Shown one piece after another: positions 9,518 to 19,544 of a stretch of DNA of 64,000 nt. The translations under genes and the position numbers were made by a program. Each line of letters starts with the position of its first letter. The first letter of the stretch is position 1. The notes beneath the pieces were generated by a model. It saw only the letters and a program-made list of their open reading frames with translations, searched no databases and had not been told where the DNA came from. This DNA is from Chitinophaga rhizosphaerae (GTDB taxonomy: Bacteria > Bacteroidota > Bacteroidia > Chitinophagales > Chitinophagaceae). The stretch is taken from contig NZ_RXLO01000001.1 in assembly GCF_003958645.1 (NCBI RefSeq), positions 186,001 through 250,000 of the forward strand. The letters are read 5' to 3'.

Positions 9518-9547
9518 AACATAATCCCCCATCGATCCATCCCACCT

Positions 9548-9760
9548 TTATTCCACTTTTCCAAACACCATTTTCACGATACTAGATAAGATGAGGTAGC
9601 CCGCGCAACTAGCAGCGCCCCACGAAAAGAGGAACAGCAGCGCGCCTTTCACGGTCGACGGGTCGATCCAGTTATAAGCCAGGATTCCGCAGAAAAAACT
9701 GTTGGATACGGTGGCAAACAGAAGCATCACCGCGAGAAAAGTAGCGGATACGTTTTTCAT
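9548..9760 (-). CDS. small two-TM membrane protein
   Basis: A 70-residue protein with two hydrophobic segments: about residues 7-28 (FLAVMLLFATVSNSFFCG) and about 39-62 (ALLFLFSWGAASCAGYLIL). A short tail VKMVFGKVE ends it. Nothing in it suggests an enzyme; the family is not recognised. It has its own promoter-like sequence immediately upstream and lies between the lipoprotein and the UBP zinc finger gene, 54 bases downstream of the latter. Confidence 0.55.
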   Translation of the reverse strand: MKNVSATFLAVMLLFATVSNSFFCGILAYNWIDPSTVKGALLFLFSWGAASCAGYLILSSIVKMVFGKVE

Positions 9761-9776
9761 AGGACAGGATTTGTCT

Positions 9777-9807
9777 TAAATATATGTTAAATATATAACA
9801 TATGCAA
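9777..9807 (-). promoter_or_regulatory. candidate promoter of the small membrane gene
   Basis: On the minus strand TTG (9805-9807) lies 20 bases before TATATTTA (9777-9784), close to the TTG-N20-TAnnTTTG pattern seen elsewhere in this window. The surrounding AT-rich DNA contains overlapping near-palindromes, so the match could be by chance. Confidence 0.4.
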
Positions 9808-9814
9808 GCGATCA

Positions 9815-10084
9815 TTAGTATTCCGCGAAACTTTGGTCTTCGTAGCACCAGATCCACTGTTCCCCCGGCTCCGCGGAAATGACCACCGGATGTCCGGAAG
9901 CATGGAAATGCGCGGTCATGTGGCGGGAAGGGGAGCTGTCGCAGCAAAAAGTGCCGCCGCAGGTCTGGCAGGTGCGCAGGTGCAGCCAGGTGCCGCCCGT
10001 CTTGACACATTCCTCGCATTCGTGTTTTTTCGGGTGTACCAGCCTTTCCAGTTGCAGGATATGCTGGCAGGGTTTATCGGCCAT
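9815..10084 (-). CDS. UBP-type zinc finger protein
   Basis: An 89-residue protein that is essentially one UBP-type zinc finger. It has CQH near the start, CEEC at about 23-26, CQTCGGTFCCD, and a run of His in SRHMTAHFHASGHPV, then a Trp/Tyr-rich tail. In eukaryotes this fold binds the C-terminal Gly-Gly of ubiquitin. Bacteria have no ubiquitin, so the ligand here is unknown. It is the last gene of a three-gene operon: it starts 13 bases after the stop of the response-regulator/flavin-oxidoreductase gene. The partnership suggests a role in the redox signalling of that operon, for example in binding a protein tail; that is inference. Confidence 0.85.
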   Translation of the reverse strand: MADKPCQHILQLERLVHPKKHECEECVKTGGTWLHLRTCQTCGGTFCCDSSPSRHMTAHFHASGHPVVISAEPGEQWIWCYEDQSFAEY

Positions 10085-10097
10085 AAGAACGTTTTTA

Positions 10098-11759
10098 TCA
10101 GGTTTCGGCTAAATATTTATGGACGAAGCTGATCGCCATGGAACCTTCGCCCACGGCGGCCGCCACGCGGTTCATAGCGCCCGCGCGCACGTCGCCGGCG
10201 GCAAAGATGCCCGGGATGCTCGTTTCCAGGATATACGGATCGCGGGCGGGTTTCCAAAGCTGCCGGAAGGCCGGGTATTGCTGGAGATCGCGCCCCGTTT
10301 CGATGAATCCCTTGTCGTTTTTTATGATGCCGTCGCCGATCCAATCGGTATACGGCCGCGCGCCGATGAAAATATACAGCGCATCCGCCGGCATGTCGGT
10401 TTCAGCACCCGAGTTGAGATCGCGCAGGCGCAGGTTCGCGAGCTTCGCTTCCCCCGTTCCCTCTGCGATCTCCGCGCAGGGCAGCAGGTGAATATTGGGC
10501 GTTTGCGCGATCTGGTCGATGAGATAGGCGCTCATGGACGAGCGCAGGTCGGGCTTGCGGATGACGATATGCACATTCCTGGCGAATTTCGACAGGTACA
10601 TAGCCGCCTGTCCCGCGGAGTTCCCTCCGCCGAGCACGAACACTTCCTTGTCCCGGCACGATGCCGCTTCGGTGCTTGCCGCGCCGTAATACACGCCGGC
10701 TCCCGTAAAATCCCCGATGCCGCGGGTTTCCAGCTTCCGGTAATCCACGCCCGTCGTGATCACGAGGGCTTTGCTGTAGATTTCGGTACCATCGTCCAGC
10801 GAAATGATTTTATACTGGTCTTTCACCTGTATGCCGGCCACCGATTGGGGCGACAAAAACTCCGTTCCGAAACGGGTCGCCTGCGTAATGGCGCGCCGCG
10901 TCAGGTCGGCGCCGCTCAATCCTGTCGGGAATCCCAGGTAATTTTCGATCCGCGAGCTGGTGCCCGCCTGTCCGCCCGGCGCCCGCCGCTCGATGAGCAA
11001 GGTACTGAGCCCTTCAGACGCGCCATATACCGAAGCCGCCAGTCCCGCGGGCCCCGCGCCGATGATGGCCACGTCGTACACCTGGTTGCGCACGGTGGGG
11101 TTCAGCCCGATCCGCGATGCGATGTCTTTCAACGCCGGCTTCGCGAACAGCGCGCCGTCTTCGAATATGATAGCGGGTAATTCCTGCGCGCCGAGGTTAT
11201 TGGCGGCGGCGAGGAGCTTGCCTTGTTCGCTGCTTTCCACGTCCATCCACTGGTATGGAACGAGATTGCCTGCCAGGAAATCCTTGATCTCGTGGCTGCG
11301 CGGCGAAAACTGGTACCCGATCACGCGGATGCCTTTGAAATCAGGCCGGTAATTGGCCTGCCAGTCGCCCAGGATCTCTTCCATAACCGGATAGAGCTTT
11401 TCTTCCGGCGGGTCCCAGGGTTTCATGAGGTAATAATCCAGTTTCACGTCGTTGATCGCCTTGATGGCCGCTTCGGTGTCGGAATACGCCGTGAGCAGCA
11501 CGCGCTTCGCTTCGGGGAACACTTTCATGGCCTTTTCGAGGAAATGAACACCGTCCATTTCGGGCATGCGCTGGTCGGAAAGGAACAGGGCCACTTCTTC
11601 GCCTTTATTCTGCAATTCGGTGAGGCTCCCCAGTGCTTCTGCCACGGATGCGGTCGACAAAACCTTGTAGCGGTCGCGGAACTGGTTGCGCAAATCCCGG
11701 CTGATGGCGCGAAGCACCTGCTGATCGTCGTCTATCAAAAATATAATGGGCTGGTTCAT
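10098..11759 (-). CDS. response regulator fused to thioredoxin-reductase-like flavoprotein
   Basis: A 553-residue fusion. Residues 1-125 are a CheY-like receiver with acidic pocket (IDDDQQ), phospho-acceptor Asp in LFLSDQRMPEMDG and conserved Lys in YYLMKPW. A thioredoxin-like linker region follows. From about 229 comes an FAD/NAD(P) oxidoreductase: FAD motif VAIIGAGPAGLAA, GGQAGTSSRIENYLGFP, NAD(P) motif VFVLGGGNSAGQAA, and the C-terminal FAD motif PGIFAAGDVR. The redox CxxC of thioredoxin reductase, expected just before the NAD(P) motif, is missing; only one Cys (EAASCRDK) remains there. A normal disulfide-reducing cycle therefore seems unlikely. The start ATG overlaps the kinase stop (ATGA), which points to tight co-expression and to phosphorylation by that kinase. 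Confidence 0.92.
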   Translation of the reverse strand: MNQPIIFLIDDDQQVLRAISRDLRNQFRDRYKVLSTASVAEALGSLTELQNKGEEVALFLSDQRMPEMDGVHFLEKAMKVFPEAKRVLLTAYSDTEAAIKAINDVKLDYYLMKPWDPPEEKLYPVMEEILGDWQANYRPDFKGIRVIGYQFSPRSHEIKDFLAGNLVPYQWMDVESSEQGKLLAAANNLGAQELPAIIFEDGALFAKPALKDIASRIGLNPTVRNQVYDVAIIGAGPAGLAASVYGASEGLSTLLIERRAPGGQAGTSSRIENYLGFPTGLSGADLTRRAITQATRFGTEFLSPQSVAGIQVKDQYKIISLDDGTEIYSKALVITTGVDYRKLETRGIGDFTGAGVYYGAASTEAASCRDKEVFVLGGGNSAGQAAMYLSKFARNVHIVIRKPDLRSSMSAYLIDQIAQTPNIHLLPCAEIAEGTGEAKLANLRLRDLNSGAETDMPADALYIFIGARPYTDWIGDGIIKNDKGFIETGRDLQQYPAFRQLWKPARDPYILETSIPGIFAAGDVRAGAMNRVAAAVGEGSMAISFVHKYLAET

Positions 11760-13168
11760 GTATGGATGGTATTGGCTTCACCGTTGATGGGAAAGCAGAT
11801 GGTAAATACGGTATTCCCTGGTTCCGACGTGGCTTTCACGGAACCATGATGCTGCCGCACGATGTTCATCACCGCGTCCAGGCCCAGGCCGGTGCCTTTG
11901 CCGATGGCTTTGGTGGTAAAAAACGGGTCGAAGATACGGGAAAGGTTTTCCTGCGGGATGCCCGGTCCATTATCGCCCACGGTTACCTTCACGAATTCGC
12001 CGTCGCGCACGGTGCGGATGGTCAGCACCCCGTTGCCCTGGGCTTCGAGCGCATCGGCGGCGTTATCGATGAGGTTGGTCCAGACCTGGTTCAATTCTCC
12101 GGACAATGCAAATACGGGCGGGAGCGTGTCGTCGAATTCTTCTTTCACTGCTATCTTCCCTTTCCGCAGCTTGTATTGCATCATCACGAGCGTGTTGCGG
12201 ATGCCGGTATGGATGTCGATGAACTGTTTGTCGGCGCCTCCATCCATATGCGTGAAAATCTTTACCGACTTCACCAGTCCGGAAATGCGCTGCGAGGCCT
12301 CGCGGATGTCGGAGAGCATGCGTTCCGTGGTGAAATGGCTGCTCATCCAGGAGAGCACGGTGCCGAGGTATTCTGCCGGCAGCTTTTTCGCGAAATCGTC
12401 CAGAGACGGGGGATGCAGGCCGTAATGCCGGAAATTCTCCGCCATATCGGGTACATCCGGGATGTGGTGATCGTAGAGCCAGTCGCTGATAGCATCTTCC
12501 TGGCTGCTGCGTTCCAGCATGCCGGGAACGGGCCGGTCGGCGACGGACAGCGATTCGCGGATCTGGTCGCACACGAAATCCGCTTCTTCCGGCGAAAGCC
12601 GCGTCAGCATCATTTTCCGGAACGTTTCCGGCGCGCCGCGCAAATGTTCGCCCAGCGTATCCGACCCGCGTACGATCGCCGCGGCGGGATTGTTCAGTTC
12701 GTGCGCCAGCCCGGCCGCCAGTTTCCCCAGTGCCATCATTTTTTCATTCTGCTGCGTGATGATGGTGAAATCCCGTACGCGGTTGGTCATGACGAATACC
12801 AGCGCCTGCGTCAGCTCGTATTGTTGGGCCATCATTTCCCGCAGCTTCGCTTTCGGGTACGTCATCATTTCCACCGCCGTTTTGCAACAGGAATAGCCGA
12901 TGGAGCCGCGGGCACGGGAATAGGGCAGGATGCCGGTTACCTGGTGCGCGGAGGTTTCGGTCACGGGCACTTTGTTGCCCGCCTGGATGCGGTAGAATTC
13001 GATGGTCCCGGAAAGGATGAAATGGACGCCCCGGATTTCGTCGCCGGGTTTGTACAGGTAATCGCCTTCGGCGAAACGTTCGGTTTCGCTGTTATCGATC
13101 AGCCATTGCAATTGCGCTTCGGGCACGTCTTTGAGGGCATCGAACAGTTGGAGGTCCTGGATGGTCAC
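11756..13168 (-). CDS. soluble histidine kinase with cyclic-nucleotide-binding domain
   Basis: A 470-residue kinase without membrane segments. Residues 1 to about 130 form a cNMP-binding (Crp-like) domain ([19 protein letters not shown]). The H box is [16 protein letters not shown], followed by a long dimerisation region and an HATPase with N box ([15 protein letters not shown]), G1 (GDNGPGIP) and G2 ([11 protein letters not shown]). It starts at GTG; no closer ATG keeps the cNMP domain whole. The cNMP domain may sense a nucleotide or a redox ligand, as Crp/Fnr relatives do. The partner is almost certainly the receiver of the next gene, whose start overlaps this stop by four bases. A weak -7 element (TATCTTTA, minus strand, 13188-13195) sits upstream. 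Confidence 0.92.
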   Translation of the reverse strand: MTIQDLQLFDALKDVPEAQLQWLIDNSETERFAEGDYLYKPGDEIRGVHFILSGTIEFYRIQAGNKVPVTETSAHQVTGILPYSRARGSIGYSCCKTAVEMMTYPKAKLREMMAQQYELTQALVFVMTNRVRDFTIITQQNEKMMALGKLAAGLAHELNNPAAAIVRGSDTLGEHLRGAPETFRKMMLTRLSPEEADFVCDQIRESLSVADRPVPGMLERSSQEDAISDWLYDHHIPDVPDMAENFRHYGLHPPSLDDFAKKLPAEYLGTVLSWMSSHFTTERMLSDIREASQRISGLVKSVKIFTHMDGGADKQFIDIHTGIRNTLVMMQYKLRKGKIAVKEEFDDTLPPVFALSGELNQVWTNLIDNAADALEAQGNGVLTIRTVRDGEFVKVTVGDNGPGIPQENLSRIFDPFFTTKAIGKGTGLGLDAVMNIVRQHHGSVKATSEPGNTVFTICFPINGEANTIHT

Positions 13169-13187
13169 GGTAAAATCGCTGTTTTTT

Positions 13188-13195
13188 TAAAGATA
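13188..13195 (-). promoter_or_regulatory. near-consensus -7 element for the redox-signalling operon
   Basis: The minus strand reads TATCTTTA, one base off TAnnTTTG, about 20 bases before the kinase GTG. No convincing -33 TTG was found. Confidence 0.3.
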
Positions 13196-13260
13196 CTTAT
13201 TATCAGCGAATTGCGGACGATAAGGAAATGATGCCGGCACCGGAATGCGGTATCGGCACA

Positions 13261-14482
13261 TCAGCGCGTGAACCGGATGGTAAAACGCGTGTCTCCCGGG
13301 AGGTGCGTTTCAAGGGAAAACTGCCAGCCATGCGCCATGAGGATGTCGCGGACGAGCATGAGCCCGATGCCCTGCCCGTCGGGTTTCGTGGAAAAAAACG
13401 GTGTGAATACGTCTGCCGGGGCTTCTACGCCATGGCCGGAATCGCTGATCCGGACGGCGTCCTGCAGTTGTGCGATCCGGATGTCGCCATCCGATCCGAT
13501 GGCTTCCATGGCGTTTTTGATGACGTTGATGAGGACCTGTTCCAGTTGCAGGCGGTCGCCAGAAACGGTGGTATCGTGGGGGAGGAAATCGAGGTGGATG
13601 CGGATGTTTTTTTCGGCGGCGCGGGCTTCATGGAGTTGCGCGGCGTGGCGGAGTAGGGATTGGATGGACAGGGGTTTGCGTTCCGGCGGCGGTAATTTGA
13701 CGAGGTCGGCGAAATTGCGCATGAACCCGTTCAGGTGCTGGTTGCGTTCCACGGCCACTTCCAGGGCGCCCTGGTGCGCGGGGTCGAGCGTATGGGCTTT
13801 GAGCGTAGAACCAATGATGCTATTGACGGGGCCGATCGTATTGTTGACTTCATGCGCCATCATGCGGATCACTTTGCCGTAGACTTTCTTTTCCGCCGCC
13901 AGGATTTCGGTCGTCAGTTCTTCGATCATGACGAAATGCCGCGCAAATCCCCGGTCGATGAAATGCGATTTCTGCAGTTTGAAGGTGTTGACGCCATTGA
14001 TGGTCAATGTCCGCGACTCACCGCTTCCCAGTTCCTGTACGTCTTCCAGCAGCCGCGGCAGCTGCCGGAGAAGGATTTCCGCCTTGGGATTGGTTTGCTG
14101 CACCTGTCCGTCATAATCGAGGATGATGATACCGGTGGGAGAGGTGAATATGAGTTTTTCGAGGAAGAAATGCTGTTGCTCCTGCAAGGTGCGCTCATGC
14201 CGCAACTGGTCGAGCATCTGGTTGTATACTTCGATCAGGGCGTCCATTTCCGATTGCCCCGTTTTGATCAGCCGCACGCTGAAATCCTTGTCTTTCAATG
14301 CTTCCGCGCCCTGTGTCAACATCTTCAGCGGCCGCAGCAATTGCAGGTACAGGCTCCGGGAGAACCAGAGCGACAATAATATGAACAGCTCGCTGGCGAG
14401 AAAAAGCCATTTGTTTTCCCTGAACACGAACCACGACAGGGTGAGCGCCACGGCATGCAGCACGATCACGAACAGGAGGAAT

Positions 14483-14499
<17 letters not shown>
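13261..14499 (-). CDS. membrane sensor histidine kinase, NtrY-like
   Basis: A 412-residue sensor kinase. Two hydrophobic segments lie at about 6-26 and 32-50 with almost no periplasmic loop, then a HAMP-like linker (LKMLTQGAEALKDKDFSVR), a PAS-like domain (FTSPTGIIILDYDGQVQQTN), the H box RMMAHEVNNTIGPV, N box (EQVLINVIKNAMEAI), G1 (ISDSGHGV), F box (FTPFFSTKPDG) and G2 (GQGIGLMLVRDIL). The tiny periplasmic part suggests that sensing is by the membrane segments or the PAS domain. Its start overlaps the 3' end of the sigma-54 response regulator gene by 17 bases, so the pair is one operon and one signalling pair. NtrY-like is a label by domain order, not proof of a nitrogen role. Confidence 0.92.
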
Positions 14500-15859
<1,360 letters not shown>

Positions 15860-15923
15860 ACGCCTTCAGTAAATATTATCGTGTGCTATTAAAAACAGCG
15901 CATGGTCAAAAAAAATCCATCGG

Positions 15924-16901
15924 TTACGCTTCTGCGGCAACCCTGGCATATTTGTTCCTGTATTCCAAAGGTGTTAGCCCGGTCACTTTTTTGAAGGTAT
16001 CCCGGAATGCTTTGGTATCGGTATATCCCACGTCGAACATCACTTCACTGACATTTTTCCTGGATGCTTCGAAATGACGTTTGGCGGCTTCTATGCGAAC
16101 CCGCTGGATATACTCGAGGGGCGTGTTGTTGGTGGCCTGGCGGAACCTTCGCTCGAAGGTGCGGCGGCCGGAATTGACGATGGCCGCCAGTTCGTCTATC
16201 GTCATTTTTTCGGTGTAATTCTTTTCTATATAATCCTGTACCTGGATGATCTCATCGTCGGCATGTCTTTTCTGTCCTTTGAACACCGTAAAAACCGCCT
16301 GGCTGCTGCGCCCGATATCCAGCGCGAAGTTTTTCGAGATCAGAACGGCCGTTTCCCTGTCCGAAAATTTCTCGATCAGGTAAAGTACCAGGTTCCAGAG
16401 GCTGCTGGCGCCGCCGCTGCTGTAGATATTGCCGACCTCGGTGATAATGGCGCCGTCTACCACCGCAATGCCGGGGTAGCGCATACGGAACTCGTCCAGG
16501 TACGCCCAATGCGTGGAGCATTTCTTGCCGTTCAGCAGCCCGGTTTCCGCCAGCAGGAAAGCGCCTAAACATAAACTGGCCACGCTGCAACCCTTTTTAT
16601 ACAATTGCCGGATATACGGAAAGGCTTCGGCATTGATCCTGATCCCTTCGTCCAGATCGCCGTACACGGGCGGGATGATCAGCAGATCGGTGGTGCCCAC
16701 ATCCCGGAGGAGCCGGTCGGCCTTGATCGTATACTCGCCGTCGTTTGCAGATACATAAGGGGTAAGACCGGCGTATTCCACCTCAAAAACCGGCTCTTTT
16801 CCCAAAGCCATCAGAAAGTCGTTCGCTGCCTTGAAGGCACGGTAGGGAGGCGTTACCGCTTCTATGACACCTTTTTCGGGTGCGAAAACTGTTACTCGCA
16901 T
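15924..16901 (-). CDS. GlxA-family AraC-type transcriptional regulator
   Basis: A 325-residue regulator. The N-terminal half is a DJ-1/PfpI-like domain (DLLIIPPVYGDL, nucleophile-elbow-like SLCLGAFLLAETGLL, SSGGASSLWNL). The C-terminal half carries two AraC helix-turn-helix motifs (TIDELAAIVNSGRRTFERRF and VSEVMFDVGYTDTKAFRDTF). It is divergent from the VOC/VOC/DoxX genes across a 138-base gap and probably controls them. The gap contains a GGCATGCC palindrome at 16931-16938 and, on the minus strand, a TATCTTTA element at 16922-16929. The signal sensed by the DJ-1-like domain is unknown. Confidence 0.9.
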   Translation of the reverse strand: MRVTVFAPEKGVIEAVTPPYRAFKAANDFLMALGKEPVFEVEYAGLTPYVSANDGEYTIKADRLLRDVGTTDLLIIPPVYGDLDEGIRINAEAFPYIRQLYKKGCSVASLCLGAFLLAETGLLNGKKCSTHWAYLDEFRMRYPGIAVVDGAIITEVGNIYSSGGASSLWNLVLYLIEKFSDRETAVLISKNFALDIGRSSQAVFTVFKGQKRHADDEIIQVQDYIEKNYTEKMTIDELAAIVNSGRRTFERRFRQATNNTPLEYIQRVRIEAAKRHFEASRKNVSEVMFDVGYTDTKAFRDTFKKVTGLTPLEYRNKYARVAAEA

Positions 16902-17039
16902 AGACTTGAAAATGTTATAAGTAAAGATACGGCATGCCTGTCATTTTCACCCCCTTAATTTGACGCATTCATGCAGTATCGGTTTCGGGTATTTGGGCCA
17001 CCTTTGTTTCAACGAACAAAAACTAAAAACACACACATC

Positions 17040-17444
17040 ATGGCAAAGAAAATTTTCATCAATTTACCTGTAGCCGACCTTGGAAAGTCGATGGACTTCT
17101 ATACGAAAACCGGCTTTACCAACAACCCGGCCTTTACCGACGAAACGGCGGCCTGCATGGTACTGAGCGAAGAAATATATGTGATGTTGCTGACGCACGA
17201 CAAGTTCTCCCAGTTTACCGACAAAAAGATCATCGACGCAAAAACGGGCATCGGCGTGATCAATTCCGTTTCGCTGGACAGCCGGGAAGAAGTAGACACC
17301 ATGGCCGATGCGGCTTTGAAGGCCGGCGGCAGCGAGCCCGCTTCCCCGAAAGATTACGGGTTCATGCAGCAAAGAAGCTTCAGTGATCCGGATGGTAACC
17401 ATTGGGAGGTATTGTTTATGGATATGAGCAAGTACCCTGGATAA
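17040..17444 (+). CDS. VOC-family (glyoxalase/bleomycin-resistance-like) protein
   Basis: A 134-residue vicinal-oxygen-chelate protein: starts MAKKIFINLPVADLGKSMDF, keeps the paired beta-alpha-beta-beta-beta layout and ends in the family signature SDPDGNHWEVLFMD with the metal-ligand-type Glu. Members act as metal-dependent lyases, dioxygenases or antibiotic-binding proteins; nothing here tells which. The frame is open upstream to 16971, but the ATG at 17040 follows an A-rich leader and gives the normal VOC N-terminus. It is the first of three closely spaced genes, next to the divergent GlxA-type regulator. Confidence 0.9.
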   Translation: MAKKIFINLPVADLGKSMDFYTKTGFTNNPAFTDETAACMVLSEEIYVMLLTHDKFSQFTDKKIIDAKTGIGVINSVSLDSREEVDTMADAALKAGGSEPASPKDYGFMQQRSFSDPDGNHWEVLFMDMSKYPG

Positions 17445-17446
17445 AT

Positions 17447-17851
17447 ATGAAACGTGCAGGCCCCCTTTTCGCGGTGCACCTTTCCTTTAACGGGAACTGC
17501 AGCCAGGCATTCCACTATTACAGCAAATGCTTCGGTGGAACATTGACGGTGCAAACGCTGGCAGACACGCCGCTTGGCACTGGTTTGCAGCCCGAAATGC
17601 GGAACGCCGTGGTCTGGGCCACGCTGGAAAACGAATATTTCAAACTGGCCGGCACCGATCTTACGGATGATGCCAGCATCTATCCCGGCAATAACGTCAG
17701 CATCCTGATCGAATGTTCCTCCTTTACCGAACGCACCCGGCTGATCAATAAGCTCATCAACAGGAATTTCTGTTCCATGGAAAATACCAATCCGCTCGTC
17801 AACATTGTAGATATGTACCGTATCTGCTGGATATTAAGTGTTCATTTATAA
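17447..17851 (+). CDS. PhnB-like VOC protein
   Basis: A 134-residue protein of the PhnB/3-demethylubiquinone-methyltransferase-like VOC group (VHLSFNGNCSQAFHYYSKCF near the N-terminus). The usual C-terminal D-x-F/Y-G-x-x-W motif is altered to DMYRICWILS, and the preceding loop is shorter and Cys/Asn-rich, so metal binding may be weakened. Its ATG lies two bases after the stop of the previous VOC gene, which implies translational coupling. Function unknown beyond the fold. Confidence 0.8.
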   Translation: MKRAGPLFAVHLSFNGNCSQAFHYYSKCFGGTLTVQTLADTPLGTGLQPEMRNAVVWATLENEYFKLAGTDLTDDASIYPGNNVSILIECSSFTERTRLINKLINRNFCSMENTNPLVNIVDMYRICWILSVHL

Positions 17852-17862
17852 ATCAATCCAAC

Positions 17863-18279
17863 ATGAAAACGACTAAGATTATTTTCTGGATAACCACCAT
17901 CGCAATTTTCCTTTTCGAAGGTGTTATGCCCATCAGCACCCTGATTTTTACGCCGGAGTACACCTACATAGGCACGCGGCCCCTCGGTTATCCCGACTAT
18001 TTCGCCCTCGCGCTGATCTTCTTCAAACTCGCCGGCACATTGGCGATATTGCTGCCCCAGGTACCAGGCCGGTTAAAGGAATGGGCTTACGCAGGGCTGA
18101 CGTTCAACCTGGTATTTGCCGTGATCAGCCACGTTGTGGTAGACGGCAACATCGCATACGTCCTGATGCCCATCGTAGTGATGGGGGTGCTGGCGGGCTC
18201 GTATTTCAGCTGGCATAAAATCCATGCTGCCAGGAGCCGGCAGAAGGAGGATGGGCTTTACGTGCGGAGCATGGCCTGA
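17863..18279 (+). CDS. DoxX-like membrane protein
   Basis: A 138-residue protein with four hydrophobic segments: about 7-28 (IIFWITTIAIFLFEGVMP), 46-67 (YFALALIFFKLAGTLAILLP), 75-92 and 98-117. The FFKLAGTLAILLP stretch is typical of DoxX-like proteins. These are small four-helix membrane proteins often found next to VOC proteins and AraC regulators in Bacteroidota, with no firm biochemical role. It starts 11 bases after the PhnB-like gene and ends the short operon before a strong terminator. Confidence 0.85.
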   Translation: MKTTKIIFWITTIAIFLFEGVMPISTLIFTPEYTYIGTRPLGYPDYFALALIFFKLAGTLAILLPQVPGRLKEWAYAGLTFNLVFAVISHVVVDGNIAYVLMPIVVMGVLAGSYFSWHKIHAARSRQKEDGLYVRSMA

Positions 18280-18335
18280 TACGCCGCGGAAAACACCTTC
18301 CGCCCTTACATTTCTACACACCTTCGCCGGGTTTT

Positions 18336-18373
18336 AAACGTGTTGTGCCTATTAAAGCACAACACGTTTTTTT
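18336..18373. terminator. bidirectional terminator
   Basis: AAACGTGTTGTGC (18336-18348) pairs perfectly with GCACAACACGTTT around an eight-base loop, followed by T residues, with A residues on the other side. It lies between the DoxX gene and the last exporter permease, which converge here. Confidence 0.92.
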
Positions 18374-18374
18374 A

Positions 18375-19535
18375 TTAATCTTCGTGCAAGGCTACCGCCG
18401 GATAGATTTTGGCGGCTTGTCTGCCCGGGTACAGCGCGCAGAAGGATACGAGCACATAAAGGAATACGGCGGCCAGCAGGATGGCGGCAATGTAGGTGGT
18501 AGCGGGGAGGTCGAACAGGTGGAGCAGCGGGAACTGTACCGCCAGAATGATCCCGAGCAGCAGCGGGAGGCTTGTCAGCACGAGGGCTTCGCCCACGATC
18601 TGCCGCGTGATCCCTCCCGCGGTGGCGCCCACGGCTTTGCGGAGGCCCAGTTCGCCCCTTCGTTTGTTCACGCTGTACCATACCACGCCGTAAATCCCCA
18701 GGGCCACGTTCAGCACGAGGAACCCGCTGATCACCAGCATGAGGACGACGGGCACCAGCGCCAGGCGGTTCTTTACCACCCGTTTGTCTTCCAGTTTTTC
18801 GATTTCCGTGCTGGAGCCGGGGAGGTGGTGCATGATGGTTTTGTAGATCTGGCTTTCTGTGGAAGGGGCGGCGCCAGCGGTCAGTTTTATGAGGAACTTG
18901 TCCTGGAACCCGCTGTCGATGCGCTGATAAATGCCGGGTATCATTTCCGCATAATCGCCCTTGTCTTTCAGGTTGCGCACCACGCCCACGATCTGCCGGT
19001 TACCGGAAAGTACCCGGCCCACGGGGTCTGCTGCGCCGAAGAATTTTTCCGCGAGCTTTTCGTTGATGACCACCGGGCGGCGCGTTGCGGCCACGTCCTG
19101 CTTGTTGTACCATCTGCCACGGAGCAATTCCGCTTGCAGGGTTTTGGCAAAATCATCGTCTGCCCAGTAAGATTCGGCTTGTACGGAAATGTTGTCGTAG
19201 GAAAGGTTGTCGCTCGATGAGCTCAACGTATAAGGGCTGTTTGAACTTACGTAAGATACCGCGGCTACGCCGGGCATATTTCTCAGCGATCTTTTGAGCT
19301 GTTCCGAAAGTTGGGTCAGCGAATCTTTTGATGCACCTTCGGGTACCTGGAGGGAAGCGGTGACGGACAGCACCCGCCGGTATTCAAAACCACGCGGTGT
19401 ACGGAGATTCCCGTAATTGTAAACCAGCATGGTGAATACGGCAAATAAAACGAGGAAGGAGACGAACAGTTCCAGGAACAGCAGGAAATGTTGCCGCTTT
19501 TTATTCCAAATGAGGGTGAGCAGATGTTGCAGCAT
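18375..19535 (-). CDS. ABC exporter permease (MacB/FtsX-like), second copy
   Basis: A 386-residue permease with one N-terminal TM (FLLFLELFVSFLVLFAVFTM), a long periplasmic MacB-type domain (about 45-265) and three C-terminal TMs starting near 270 (RLALVPVVLMLVISGFLVLN). The FtsX-like signature is RRGELGLRKAVGATAGGI. It works with the neighbouring permease as a half of a mechanotransmission exporter powered by the ATPase at 20803-21468. It is the last gene of a five-gene operon and starts nine bases after the previous permease. Confidence 0.92.
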   Translation of the reverse strand: MLQHLLTLIWNKKRQHFLLFLELFVSFLVLFAVFTMLVYNYGNLRTPRGFEYRRVLSVTASLQVPEGASKDSLTQLSEQLKRSLRNMPGVAAVSYVSSNSPYTLSSSSDNLSYDNISVQAESYWADDDFAKTLQAELLRGRWYNKQDVAATRRPVVINEKLAEKFFGAADPVGRVLSGNRQIVGVVRNLKDKGDYAEMIPGIYQRIDSGFQDKFLIKLTAGAAPSTESQIYKTIMHHLPGSSTEIEKLEDKRVVKNRLALVPVVLMLVISGFLVLNVALGIYGVVWYSVNKRRGELGLRKAVGATAGGITRQIVGEALVLTSLPLLLGIILAVQFPLLHLFDLPATTYIAAILLAAVFLYVLVSFCALYPGRQAAKIYPAVALHED

Positions 19536-19544
19536 ACGGATGTT

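Noticed and set aside
11762..13231. 489-codon plus-strand frame over the cNMP-domain kinase
   Set aside because: Antisense shadow; the minus strand encodes an intact kinase with all motifs in order.
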